Translations under genes and position numbers: made by a program
Notes under the pieces: model-generated
The model's database searches: none
The model's input: only the letters and a program-made list of their open reading frames with translations
What the model was told of the DNA's origin: nothing
Shown: positions 44,939 to 53,720 of the stretch, piece after piece
Layout: each line of letters opens with the position of its first letter
Position numbering within the stretch: the first letter of the stretch is position 1
Assembly (NCBI RefSeq): GCF_016651105.1
Contig: NZ_JAEKEL010000001.1
Location: forward strand, 3,462,001 to 3,526,000
Length of the DNA: 64,000 nt
Source of the DNA: Pseudomonas sp. TH15
GTDB taxonomy: Bacteria; Pseudomonadota; Gammaproteobacteria; Pseudomonadales; Pseudomonadaceae
Direction: 5' to 3'

Positions 44939-45526
44939 ATGAGTGTGTTGATCTCCATGGCGGCGTTTGCCCTGGTCGCTTCGATAACCCCGGGGCCGGT
45001 GAATATCGTGGCGTTGAGTTCCGGGGCGCAGTTTGGTTTTCGTGCCAGTCAGCGGCATGTGGCGGGGGCAACCCTGGGGTTTGTCTTGCTGCTGGTGTTG
45101 ATGGGCCTGGGCCTGCACGAGTTGCTGCGGTTATGGCCGGTGCTGACCCGGGTGGTGCAAGTGGCTGGGGTGGCGTTTCTGTTGTTCATGGCCTGGAAAC
45201 TGGCGGTCGATAACGGTCACTTGGGCGCCAGTCAGGAGGGCAAGGCGCCCTCGATGTTTTACGGCGCAATGATGCAATGGCTCAACCCCAAGGCCTGGCT
45301 GGCCTGTGTCGCGGGCATGGGCGCCTTTGTCGCGGACGGCGACGCGCGGCTGGTCTGGCAATTCGCGGCGATTTATCTGGTGGTCTGTTATCTCTCGGTC
45401 GGCTGCTGGGCTTATGCCGGGACCTTCTTGCGCGGGTATTTGAGCAACGCCAGGGGCATGCGGCTGTTCAACCGGAGCATGGCGTTGCTGCTGGTGGTGT
45501 GTGCGGGGTACTTGTTGGCGACCTAG
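44939..45526 (+). CDS. LysE/RhtB-family amino acid exporter
   Basis: This is a 195-residue inner-membrane protein. ASITPGPVNIVALSSGAQFGFRAS is the family signature, and MMQWLNPKAWLACVAGMG the second conserved block. Six hydrophobic stretches are visible. GAAGAAGG precedes the ATG at 44939. It is unrelated in position to the first LysE gene and differs clearly in sequence. Confidence 0.9.
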   Translation: MSVLISMAAFALVASITPGPVNIVALSSGAQFGFRASQRHVAGATLGFVLLLVLMGLGLHELLRLWPVLTRVVQVAGVAFLLFMAWKLAVDNGHLGASQEGKAPSMFYGAMMQWLNPKAWLACVAGMGAFVADGDARLVWQFAAIYLVVCYLSVGCWAYAGTFLRGYLSNARGMRLFNRSMALLLVVCAGYLLAT

Positions 45527-45541
45527 AAGGCATTGCCCTGA

Positions 45542-45580
45542 CGCTTCGTGCCGCGACCTCTGGCGGCACGAAGCGCTTTC
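45542..45580. terminator. hairpin between convergent exporter and toxin genes
   Basis: A perfect 12-bp stem, CGCTTCGTGCCG at 45542-45553 with CGGCACGAAGCG at 45564-45575, is followed by CTTTC. The T tract is weak, but the position right after the LysE stop suggests a terminator. Confidence 0.6.
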
Positions 45581-45598
45581 ATCTCCTCAAGATCAACC

Positions 45599-48500
45599 TC
45601 AGAATATTCCGTTCAACACGCGGAATGCCTGCGGCGTCATAGGCGTGAAATTGTTGTTACGCAGTTGGCTGATTGCATACATCGCACTCGCCGTACGGCC
45701 GTTACCGTCGCCAAATCCCTGAAAACCCACGATCGCTGCAAGCAAGTGTTTGTCAAAGTGTTGGTGAGTGGTGTCGAGTGTTTTCAGATGCTGTCCAAGC
45801 AGCGCGAAACCGGTGACGCTGCTGCCGTACTTGCCATCCGAGCCGGCGTCGCGAATCACCCCACTGGCCGAAGGAACCAGGCGTCGGTGTACTTCGGTGA
45901 TGACGGCCGGATCAGTCAGTGACTTGCTGTTGCCCGTGTATTCGCGCAACACGGCGAGGATGTTGTCGAAGTCGTTTCCTTTCGAGGATGAGCCATTGAG
46001 CATCCACGCGGCGGCTCTCTTTGAATGTTCAGTGTGACCCTGGAAATTGAAGGCCGCTTCGGGCATGACATCAGTGTAAGGGGCTTTGTCGAGATCAGTT
46101 TTCAGCACGTTCTGCTGGTAGTCGGTCATGTACGTGGCTCTTTTAATCTCAATCCGCGCAACATCGTCGAGGGTTTCAGCGTAGTCCTTCGCCGTATAGA
46201 AATTGTCGCTATGACGAAAACCTAAAGACTGCATGTAAGAGCGCAACATACTCTCCGCCGCGTCTGCGCCGATCAGTGTTTGCAGCTTTGTAAACGACGG
46301 GTAATGCAGAGACGCCTCTCGCACGGCATTTTCGAACAAATGGTCGAGTTCAATTGAGCTCATCCCTTTGGGCAAGGCACTGCTCTTGTCACTCAAACGC
46401 GTGAGAACATGCTGAAGGGTCTCGATGCTGTCGTCCTTGAACAGTGCGCGGGCATGCGCCACGGTATCCAGCGACATGCGAATCCGTGAAGCGGAGCCAG
46501 TGTGGTCGATCGCTTTGACCAGGTCATAGCTGTAAGCGCCGGTCAAAAGGCGCAGTTGCTCGCGTGCGGCATGCGGGATAGCCGAGGCATGTGTACCGAG
46601 CTTTTTCAGGCTGCGCCCAATCAGCCTGCCACCGCCCTGCAACAGTTTCGGCAATCCATCCAGCGGATTGAACAGGTTCAGAATCGTCACCGCGATCACT
46701 TTGGAGCCTTTAAGCAGGCGGGCGGCGGTGGTCGTAGCCTTGACCGCCGTACCGGCGATTTTCAACGGCACGGCGGCAACAACGGCAGCGACACCGACCA
46801 CGTCCATGACACAGCCACTGATGGCTTTGATCTGCCTGGAACTGTCGCCGGAGGACAGTTCTTCGACACATTCCTTGAAAGGGATAATCACGTTGAGCAG
46901 GGTGTTGAAAATGGTCTCGGTGGTTGCAATGGCTTTTTCTCGCTGAGTCTGGTCAAGACCCATTTGCCAGAGTTCGGCCACCGTGAACGCAGGTATTTCC
47001 TTCGCAATCAGGGTGCTGATGGCTTGCTTGCGGCTGGAACGGAAGAAGCGGTTCGGCGTGCTTGCGCCGTCAGTGTCTTGCCAGGACTCTTGGAACTCCC
47101 CGACTTTGCGTATGAATGCCTTGGAATGTGTGTCGCGAGGCTCGCTGTTGCTGAGGTAGGCCTTGACGTCTATCGGCAGACGGTCAAATTTTTCTCGGCT
47201 GGTGAAGTCTGTTGGCTTGTCCAATCCACCGGGTTTGACCAGGCCGGTGAATGCGCTCGTCAGTTTCTCGTTGAACCGGCATTGCGACTTGAGCGGGAAC
47301 AATTCATAGCAGCGAATTTCCGAGTGGATCACCGCACAGATGATAATGCCGAATCGTCCGGTATCGCCGGGAATCGCCGAGCGCTCGGGTGTAATGCCAC
47401 CGAATGTAGGCAGTCTCGCGAAGTCCGTCCAGATGGACTGCTGAACGCAATAAATAGCCAAATGAGCGTTTTCAATAAAGCCACGGTCGCGAGGGCGCAG
47501 TTGAGAAAATGCAACATTGATATTGCACTCCATCGCCGCCTGCATGCGCATGGAGAAACGGTTGATGGCCTCTTCGTATAAATCGTTGGCGGGATACAGT
47601 CTCAGCAGGTTAGGGAAAGATTCATAAATGCTGCGGCCCTTGAGTCGATTCCAGTCTTCGCTATTCAGCTCGTCGCCCATGTACAGATCAATTACCGACA
47701 CCTTTCTGCCGTTACCGCCGCCTGTGCCACGGTGCTTGACCAGCAATTCGTCAGGGTTGCAGCCGGGAACTTCCTTACGCATTTCCTCCAGGGCCAGAGG
47801 CTTGCGATGGGGCAGTTTGCGGCGAAGTTGAGAGGAGGCCTGCAATATCTGATCAACGTAACGCTGGTATTCGGCAGATGCTTTTTGAGCGGTGTCTTCA
47901 CTCAGGCTGCCGTCCGCTTCCCGCGTGACAAGTTTGTTCATCAAGGCCCAGGTCATGATCGGGTCAACGGCGATCTGCGCATAAACAGCTTCAAGTTCCG
48001 GCGTCAGCTTCGATAACTGTGCAAAACCCAGCAGATGCTCATAAGTCATAGCCCGCGAAACACCCGGCGAAATGGCTTCGGCAAAATGCACCGCCTGGCT
48101 GAAAATGACCCAGCCAGGGGTAGCGATCTTCAGTTGGGCCGGGGCATCGGTCACCAGGTATTCCGGGGCCATCCCGCCCAGCACCAACTCTGCCACCAGC
48201 GGTGCAATCACCTTGTTCAGCCCGCGTTGGTTGATCAGGTGCTCTTCCAGTTCGCGGCGCACCGTAGCCGGAGCATTGAGCATATGGCGCGATGAATATA
48301 GATCGTAGCCTGCGAACGAGGTGGCGGTGATATCTGCGTCGGCATCAAGGTCAAGCAGGATCGCGGCAATGATCAGCTGTTCGACAAACTCGGGCGAAGC
48401 TGGCGCGTCGGTCGTTTCTTTAAACCAGCCAAGAGCCTCGATGTATTCGTGGGCCTGTTCAGACGTCCTGAACATATCGTCGATCAGCCGCTTCAACCGA

Positions 48501-48949
48501 TACCCCGGGCTGTCCGACAAACCATCGGGTGAGCCACTTTCAATCACAAGAGAAGCGCCATATTCCTCGATCAGAGGTATTTCATTAGCGGTGGCCCGTT
48601 GGTTTATCTGGCGGATGATCGCTCGGTTTTCTTTATTCAGTTGGAAGGGCGACTCTTCTGGGGCATTGAGCAACTGCCAGTAGTTTGCATAACGGGGAGG
48701 CTCTGGCAGTGTGGAGAAGTTAAGTAAGTCGATCAGTTCATTGCTGGTTTCTTCCGAAACCGGAAGTGGCAATTTGTTGAACCTCAACCATTGGTCCACA
48801 GTGATCGACTGACCCGAACTGATCAGTCCACCTGTCGATTTGGCACTGTTTGCCAATAGTTTCAGATCTTCACTAAAGCCTGCAACATTGACGACCGCGT
48901 CAGTGATCTCGGTCCGAGTAAAAAACCGGTAGCGTTCCAGCTCTGCGGA
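45599..48949 (-). CDS. large toxin-like protein with C-terminal Fic-like domain (3' part of a split gene)
   Basis: The open frame runs from just after a TGA at 48950-48952 to 45599, over 1100 codons; the first usable start is TTG 48856, giving 1085 residues. The 30 codons before it (RYRFFTRTEITDAVVNVAGF) read as protein, so the true N-terminus is the ORF at 48862-49284, joined by a one-base frameshift. Without a start the middle is soluble and helical. A hydrophobic stretch (CVMDVVGVAAVVAAVPLKIAG, around residue 680) may insert into membranes. The C-terminus, about residues 900-1085, fits the Fic fold: ITEVHRRLVP, then FQGFGDGNGRTAS. In this motif the usual His of HxFxxGNGR is Gln (codon CAG, 45719-45721), and the trailing Arg is Ser. 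It resembles the large multidomain toxins common in Pseudomonas. Target unknown. Confidence 0.72.
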   Translation of the reverse strand, partial: SAELERYRFFTRTEITDAVVNVAGFSEDLKLLANSAKSTGGLISSGQSITVDQWLRFNKLPLPVSEETSNELIDLLNFSTLPEPPRYANYWQLLNAPEESPFQLNKENRAIIRQINQRATANEIPLIEEYGASLVIESGSPDGLSDSPGYRLKRLIDDMFRTSEQAHEYIEALGWFKETTDAPASPEFVEQLIIAAILLDLDADADITATSFAGYDLYSSRHMLNAPATVRRELEEHLINQRGLNKVIAPLVAELVLGGMAPEYLVTDAPAQLKIATPGWVIFSQAVHFAEAISPGVSRAMTYEHLLGFAQLSKLTPELEAVYAQIAVDPIMTWALMNKLVTREADGSLSEDTAQKASAEYQRYVDQILQASSQLRRKLPHRKPLALEEMRKEVPGCNPDELLVKHRGTGGGNGRKVSVIDLYMGDELNSEDWNRLKGRSIYESFPNLLRLYPANDLYEEAINRFSMRMQAAMECNINVAFSQLRPRDRGFIENAHLAIYCVQQSIWTDFARLPTFGGITPERSAIPGDTGRFGIIICAVIHSEIRCYELFPLKSQCRFNEKLTSAFTGLVKPGGLDKPTDFTSREKFDRLPIDVKAYLSNSEPRDTHSKAFIRKVGEFQESWQDTDGASTPNRFFRSSRKQAISTLIAKEIPAFTVAELWQMGLDQTQREKAIATTETIFNTLLNVIIPFKECVEELSSGDSSRQIKAISGCVMDVVGVAAVVAAVPLKIAGTAVKATTTAARLLKGSKVIAVTILNLFNPLDGLPKLLQGGGRLIGRSLKKLGTHASAIPHAAREQLRLLTGAYSYDLVKAIDHTGSASRIRMSLDTVAHARALFKDDSIETLQHVLTRLSDKSSALPKGMSSIELDHLFENAVREASLHYPSFTKLQTLIGADAAESMLRSYMQSLGFRHSDNFYTAKDYAETLDDVARIEIKRATYMTDYQQNVLKTDLDKAPYTDVMPEAAFNFQGHTEHSKRAAAWMLNGSSSKGNDFDNILAVLREYTGNSKSLTDPAVITEVHRRLVPSASGVIRDAGSDGKYGSSVTGFALLGQHLKTLDTTHQHFDKHLLAAIVGFQGFGDGNGRTASAMYAISQLRNNNFTPMTPQAFRVLNGIF

Positions 48950-49284
48950 TCAGCCACGCCGGGCTGTGCGCTGACATTCTCGTGGGTGTAGAACATACGT
49001 GCCTGTTCATCAACCTGAAAGACGACATTAAGCGCGATGGATTGGGCTCGGCGAATCTCCAGGAACGCCGGGTGCTTGATCATGTTGATCAACAGCAGCG
49101 CCGCCGGTCGGTGCAATTGATCGAAACCTGAGCCAGGAGTGCGGGTTACCGACAGGCGATCCCGTGCCCATTCGATTGTATTTCTTACAAACTCATCTTT
49201 CAGAAAGTTTGACAGGGCTTTGCTGACAGATTGTTTTTGAAGTTTATCTTCATGCGTCGAAAAATGAGCATAAGGCTGCTGCAT
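48862..49284 (-). CDS. N-terminal part of the split toxin-like gene
   Basis: This frame gives 140 residues (MQQPYAHFSTHEDKLQKQSVSKALS...). The last 20-30 codons are probably read out of the original frame. Switching to the -1/+2 neighbouring frame anywhere between 48950 and 48862 restores a continuous protein of about 1228 residues with the downstream ORF. A run of six T on the coding strand (48925-48920) is an obvious slippage site; seven T would read GFFTRTEITDA. The segment before the break (HRPAALLLINMIKHPAFLEIRR...VVFQVDEQARMFYTHENVSA) has no recognised domain. It has no signal peptide. Confidence 0.6.
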   Translation of the reverse strand: MQQPYAHFSTHEDKLQKQSVSKALSNFLKDEFVRNTIEWARDRLSVTRTPGSGFDQLHRPAALLLINMIKHPAFLEIRRAQSIALNVVFQVDEQARMFYTHENVSAQPGVADPQSWNATGFLLGPRSLTRSSMLQALVKI

Positions 49285-49546
49285 CTATGAATCTCCATAT
49301 TCCAATTAGTGTGGTAGTCATTGCGCGAATATCAGGTGATATTTATCGAGGGCGTTCGCGCCATTGGTGTGTTTGTGCGGGCAGGGTATTAATCGAGTTG
49401 GTTAAAGTCACGGAACTTGTTGATTGCAATTGTTTCTATTGTGCGCGTGAGTTGGAAGTGAGTGCGGGCAGGGAGGAGTAGGCGGCTTGTTGAATTGCTT
49501 TTAGTGAAACAAGTTGAATTTAATACGGCTTATGGAATGAGTTGGT

Positions 49547-50380
49547 TTAACCCCGATATTGCCCCGGGGTTGCCGCCAGATGTTGTTTGAAGGCACGCTG
49601 AAAGTGCGCCTGATCGGCGAACCCGGCCTCCAGCGCCACGTCGGCAATCAACTGCCCATGGCGCAGGCGTTCGCGGGCGAACTGGATGCGCTGGTTAACG
49701 AGAAAGGCATGCGGGGTCATGCCGTAATGCTGTTTGAAGGCGCGGATCAGATACGACGGTGACAGTTGCGCCGCAGTGCAGATGTCGTCGAGGCTGAGCA
49801 GATCGGTGCAATGTTCACGAATGTAATCGGCGGCGCGTTCGAGCTTGAAGTTCGGCTCGCGCAACGGCTGATCGCTCGGGTTGAGGCGCAGTTGCAGATC
49901 GCTGAAAAACTCCACCGCCGTGCTCTGTTTACGCAGCACATCCTGTTGATCGTCAACCAGAACGTCATAAAGCGCGATCAGTTCGCGAAACAGCCCGACG
50001 TCCTGCAAATGCGTGGCTGAAAACCGCCGAAACTGCACATCCTCGGCAAACCCGGATTGATGCTGCAAGTCGGTCAACCACGGCGTCTCGACGTAGAGCA
50101 TCAGGTACGACCAGGGCTGGTCATCGATCGGGTTGCAGGCGTGGACATCGCCGGGGTTCATCAGCACCACGGTGCCGGTGCTGACCTGAAACTCCGATTG
50201 CTCATGCACATAGGTGCTGCGCCCGGCGGTAATCGCGCCGATGGAGAAGTGCGCATGGGAATGCCGGGCGTAGCAGACTTCGCGGCCATCGGCGATGGCC
50301 CGGGCTTCGATGAAGGGCAGGGCGTCGTCACGCCAGAAACGTGGAGCTTTGTCGGCATCTTTGGCTGCGGCATGCTTCAT
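49547..50380 (-). CDS. AraC-family transcriptional regulator
   Basis: This is a 277-residue regulator. The N-terminal cupin-type sensing domain (HAHFSIGAITAGRSTYVHEQ; VLMNPGDVHACNPID) is followed by two helix-turn-helix motifs at the C-terminus (LDDICTAAQLSPSYLIRAFKQHYGMTPHAFLVNQRI; IADVALEAGFADQAHFQRAFKQHLAATPGQYRG). Such proteins often control adjacent exporters or catabolic genes. The 262-base gap to the toxin gene (49285-49546) is lower in GC with no gene. Confidence 0.93.
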   Translation of the reverse strand: MKHAAAKDADKAPRFWRDDALPFIEARAIADGREVCYARHSHAHFSIGAITAGRSTYVHEQSEFQVSTGTVVLMNPGDVHACNPIDDQPWSYLMLYVETPWLTDLQHQSGFAEDVQFRRFSATHLQDVGLFRELIALYDVLVDDQQDVLRKQSTAVEFFSDLQLRLNPSDQPLREPNFKLERAADYIREHCTDLLSLDDICTAAQLSPSYLIRAFKQHYGMTPHAFLVNQRIQFARERLRHGQLIADVALEAGFADQAHFQRAFKQHLAATPGQYRG

Positions 50381-50414
50381 CGTTAGTGTCCTGGCAGGTC
50401 AGCGCTTGAGTGTA

Positions 50415-50912
50415 TTAGCTCTCGCCGTTAAAGGCCCGCTGCAGTTCAGCGATGTCTAGTTTTTTCATCTGCATCATCGCTTGCATGGCCCGCTGGGATT
50501 TGACCGTGTCGGGGTCTTTGAGCATCTCCATCATGGCCACCGGGACGATCTGCCAGGACAGCCCGAACTTGTCCTTCACCCAGCCACATTGCTCGGCCTG
50601 GGGTACGGCAGATAACGCGCCCCAGTAATGGTCGACCTCTTCCTGAGTCTGGCAATTGACCTGGAACGAAACCGCTTCGTTGAACTTGAACACCGGGCCG
50701 CCATTGAGCCCGGTGAAGCCCTGGCCATCGAGTTCGAAACTCACGGTCAGCACCGAGCCTTCGGGGCGACCGTGGTGCTCGAAACCAGCCTTGCCGTAAT
50801 GGGTGATGGCGGTGATTTTGGAGTGATCGAAGATCGAGCAATAGAATTTGGCAGCCGCTTCGGCCTGATCATCGAACCAGAGGCAGGGTGTGAGTTTTTG
50901 CACGCGTTGCAT
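50415..50912 (-). CDS. VOC-family (PhnB-like) protein
   Basis: This is a 165-residue vicinal oxygen chelate protein of the 3-demethylubiquinone methyltransferase-like / PhnB group. It has LTPCLWFDDQAEAAAKFYCSIF, NGGPVFKFNEAVSFQVNC and KDKFGLSWQIVP. GAGGAG precedes ATG 50912, so the 16 extra upstream codons were dropped. Reaction unknown. Confidence 0.85.
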   Translation of the reverse strand: MQRVQKLTPCLWFDDQAEAAAKFYCSIFDHSKITAITHYGKAGFEHHGRPEGSVLTVSFELDGQGFTGLNGGPVFKFNEAVSFQVNCQTQEEVDHYWGALSAVPQAEQCGWVKDKFGLSWQIVPVAMMEMLKDPDTVKSQRAMQAMMQMKKLDIAELQRAFNGES

Positions 50913-51071
50913 GGTGTTCTCCTCTACGGGGTTAGCACGCTGGACTATCAGCGTAGTCACTCGGTAGCCGGTTGGCGGTGCCGTAGATCGACAAGTCGAG
51001 AAGACATATCGGCCCGAACTGTTTGTCGCTAGACTTGCCGCCCCGATTTTGCCGCAAGGACGCTCAGCATC

Positions 51072-51158
51072 ATGGTTACCCCTCGTTTATTGGCTGTTGC
51101 CTGCCTGCTCGCCACGGCCTCGGCCAGCGCCGCGCCGTTGAGCTGTCGGTTGCGATGA
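51072..51158 (+). pseudogene. signal-peptide remnant of a lost secreted protein
   Basis: A 28-codon frame with AAGGA upstream starts MVTPRLLAVACLLATASASA, a perfect Sec signal peptide, then stops after APLSCRLR. It looks like the 5' end of a gene whose body was deleted; the receptor gene on the other strand ends 48 bases later. A functional small peptide is less likely. Confidence 0.4.
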
Positions 51159-51206
51159 CAAGGTTTCCAGTGCGGTACCTGAAGCAACCGTAAATCGGCG
51201 GCAACC

Positions 51207-53654
51207 TCAGAAATCCCAACGCGTGGTCAATTGCAGGCTGCGCGGTTCGCCATAGAACCCGGTGCCGAAGTTGCCGAGGCCGGTGTAGTAGGTCTTGTCG
51301 AAGAGGTTTTTGACGTTGAGCGTGGTGCTCAGGTGGTCGTTGAAGCGGTAACGCGCCATTGCGTCGACCAGGTAATAACTGTCCTGAGTGATGCGCACGT
51401 TCTGGCCCGCGGCGGGCTGGAACACGTTGCCGAAAAATTCACTTTGCCAACTGACGCCGCCACCCAATGTCAGATTCTGCCAGGCGCCGGGCAGGCGATA
51501 GCTGCTGAACAGCCGCACCAACTGCTCAGGCGCAGTGGTCTGCAGGATTGAGGCGTACACCGGATCACCACGGGCATCGCGGGTGTGGTTGTAGGCGTAG
51601 CCGGCGGAGAGATTCCAGCCTTCAGCGACTTCACCGGCCAGTTCGAACTCAAAGCCTTTGGTCGTTGCCCCCTGAACGGCGCGGTACACCGCCGCGTTGT
51701 CAAAGCCGCTGACTTGTTCGGCGACGTTGTCCTGTTCGATGCGGAACACGGCAAAACTGGCGTTGAGCCGACCGTCGAAGTATTCGGCTTTTATCCCCGC
51801 TTCATAGCTGTCGCCTTGCACCGGGTCGAGCACTTGGTGCGAGGCGTCCTTGCTCAGTTGTGGCTGATAGATGCGTGTGTAACTAGTGTACAGCGAGTAC
51901 GTGTCGTCGAGGTCGTAGACCGCGCCCGCGTATGGCGTGACTACACCGGTCTGGCGGTAGCCGTCTCGGACGTTGACGGTGTCTGGATCGCGATAGTCGA
52001 GGTGGTCGCTGGCGCTGAAATCGCTGACACGTACGCCGAGTATCAACGCCAGATCGTCGCTGGCCTTGAAGCGGGTCGAGAGGTACGCGCCGGTCTGGCG
52101 CTGACGGATGGTGTCGGTGCCGACCTGCGGGATGTCGGGTTTGGCGAACTCACCGTGCCAGTCAAAAATGCTGCCATCCAGCGCTGGATAAACCGAGCCG
52201 TACACCGGGTTGTCCTGGCGGGTGTTCATCGACATGAAACCGACGATCAACTGATGCTCGCGACCGAACAGGCTGAACGGCCCGCCGAGGTTGAGATCGA
52301 CATTGTCCTGCACTTCGTCGCCCTTGAATTTGCCCATGTACAGGAACATGCCGTCGCCGGTCACAGGATCCGGGTTGCCGCCGCTGGCGGAGCCGAGCAG
52401 GGTGTCGTGCTCGCGGTGTTTGCGGTCGTAGCTGAGCTTCAGCGTCCAGTCGTTCTGCAGGTGCCGGGTGACGGCGGCGAACAGCGTCTGGTTGCTGAAA
52501 TCCCTGCGGCTCCAATCAGTGGCCGGGTTGAACGAGCGGGAGAAGTTCGTCCGCGCGCCGTCGCTGTAGAACATCGGGAACCCGGTCCAGCTGGCGCCGC
52601 GCGAACGAGTATTCTGCTGATCAAAACCAAGGGTCAGCAGGGTCTCCGGGCTCAGGTCGGCTTCGACGATGGCGTAGGCGATGTCCTTGCTGTTCTGGTA
52701 ATGATCGGCGTGGGCGCTGCGTTCCTGATGGACGCCAACGAAGCGCGCGCGCAGGTTGCCGCTCGCGGTTAACGGGCCGGAGACGTCGGCCTCGCTGCGG
52801 TAGTTGTCCCATGAACCGACGCTGCCGCTCAGCGAAGCTTTGAACGCAGGAGTAGGGCGTTTACGGATCAGGTTGACCGTGGCAGAAGGATCGCCTGAAC
52901 CGGTCATCAGGCCTGTTGCACCTTTGATGATTTCGACCCGGTCGAACGTCGCCATGTCGGTGCTGGTGGTGCCGTAATCGTAGACGCCGTCGTAGTCGGT
53001 ATTGACCCCGTCGTACTGGAAATTGGTGATCGGCGCGCCACGGCTGGAAAACTCCCAGCGCTCGCTGTCGTAGTTCTGCACGCTGATGCCCGGCGCGCGG
53101 CGCAGCACATCGGCGATGCCAGTCGCGCCTTGATCGTCGAGTTGCTGACGAGTGATCACGGTGACCGATTGCGGGGTTTCGCGCAGGGACAGCGGCAGGC
53201 CAGTGGCCGACGAAGATTGCCCGGTGGTGTAGGCATGGGTGTCTTCGGTGATAGCACCGAGGGTTTTGCTGTTGATGGTGGTGGCGTCCAGTTGCAGCGG
53301 TTCTTCAGAGGCCGTGGTCCGCAGGACATAGCCGCCACCGGTTTGCGGCTGAGCTTGCAAGCCACTGCCCTTGAGCAGAATTTGCAGGGCTTGTTGCGCG
53401 GTGTAATCGCCGTTCAGTCCGGGGCTGTGCTTGTCTGCGGCAAGATCGTTGTGACCGGCGATGAACACGCCGCTTTGTTCGGCGAAACGGTTGAGCGCTG
53501 AAACCAGTGAGCCCGCAGCGACCGAATAATGCTGCTTCTGCGCTTCTGCTTGCGCAATCGAGGCGCACAGCCCCGACACGGCAAATGCCAAGGCCAGAGC
53601 AAAACGGGGGGAACTAGAGTGGAGCGCAACATGCAGTTTTCCGGTGGCGATCAA
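51207..53654 (-). CDS. TonB-dependent siderophore receptor with signalling domain
   Basis: This is an 815-residue outer-membrane transducer of the FpvA/FecA type. The signal peptide ends near SIAQA. The STN domain follows (HYSVAAGSLVSALNRFAEQSGVFIAGH, residues about 42-110), then plug (RETPQSVTVITRQQLDDQG, GATGLMTGSGDPSATVNLIRK) and barrel ending WDF. The STN domain contacts FecR to signal siderophore binding. No in-frame ATG precedes the signal peptide; the start is taken as TTG 53654, but an ATG in the next frame plus a run of six C suggests an indel (see findings). Paralogue of 31375-33582. Confidence 0.88.
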   Translation of the reverse strand: MIATGKLHVALHSSSPRFALALAFAVSGLCASIAQAEAQKQHYSVAAGSLVSALNRFAEQSGVFIAGHNDLAADKHSPGLNGDYTAQQALQILLKGSGLQAQPQTGGGYVLRTTASEEPLQLDATTINSKTLGAITEDTHAYTTGQSSSATGLPLSLRETPQSVTVITRQQLDDQGATGIADVLRRAPGISVQNYDSERWEFSSRGAPITNFQYDGVNTDYDGVYDYGTTSTDMATFDRVEIIKGATGLMTGSGDPSATVNLIRKRPTPAFKASLSGSVGSWDNYRSEADVSGPLTASGNLRARFVGVHQERSAHADHYQNSKDIAYAIVEADLSPETLLTLGFDQQNTRSRGASWTGFPMFYSDGARTNFSRSFNPATDWSRRDFSNQTLFAAVTRHLQNDWTLKLSYDRKHREHDTLLGSASGGNPDPVTGDGMFLYMGKFKGDEVQDNVDLNLGGPFSLFGREHQLIVGFMSMNTRQDNPVYGSVYPALDGSIFDWHGEFAKPDIPQVGTDTIRQRQTGAYLSTRFKASDDLALILGVRVSDFSASDHLDYRDPDTVNVRDGYRQTGVVTPYAGAVYDLDDTYSLYTSYTRIYQPQLSKDASHQVLDPVQGDSYEAGIKAEYFDGRLNASFAVFRIEQDNVAEQVSGFDNAAVYRAVQGATTKGFEFELAGEVAEGWNLSAGYAYNHTRDARGDPVYASILQTTAPEQLVRLFSSYRLPGAWQNLTLGGGVSWQSEFFGNVFQPAAGQNVRITQDSYYLVDAMARYRFNDHLSTTLNVKNLFDKTYYTGLGNFGTGFYGEPRSLQLTTRWDF

Positions 53655-53720
53655 CGAAGTGGGGGTTGCTCAGGGTTAACCGAATGAACGCGCCCAAAGG
53701 GAACCGCCAGGTAAAAAACC

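Noticed and set aside
49287..49481. 64-codon plus-strand frame upstream of the toxin-like gene
   Set aside because: It has no ribosome binding site and lies in the probable promoter region of the toxin gene.
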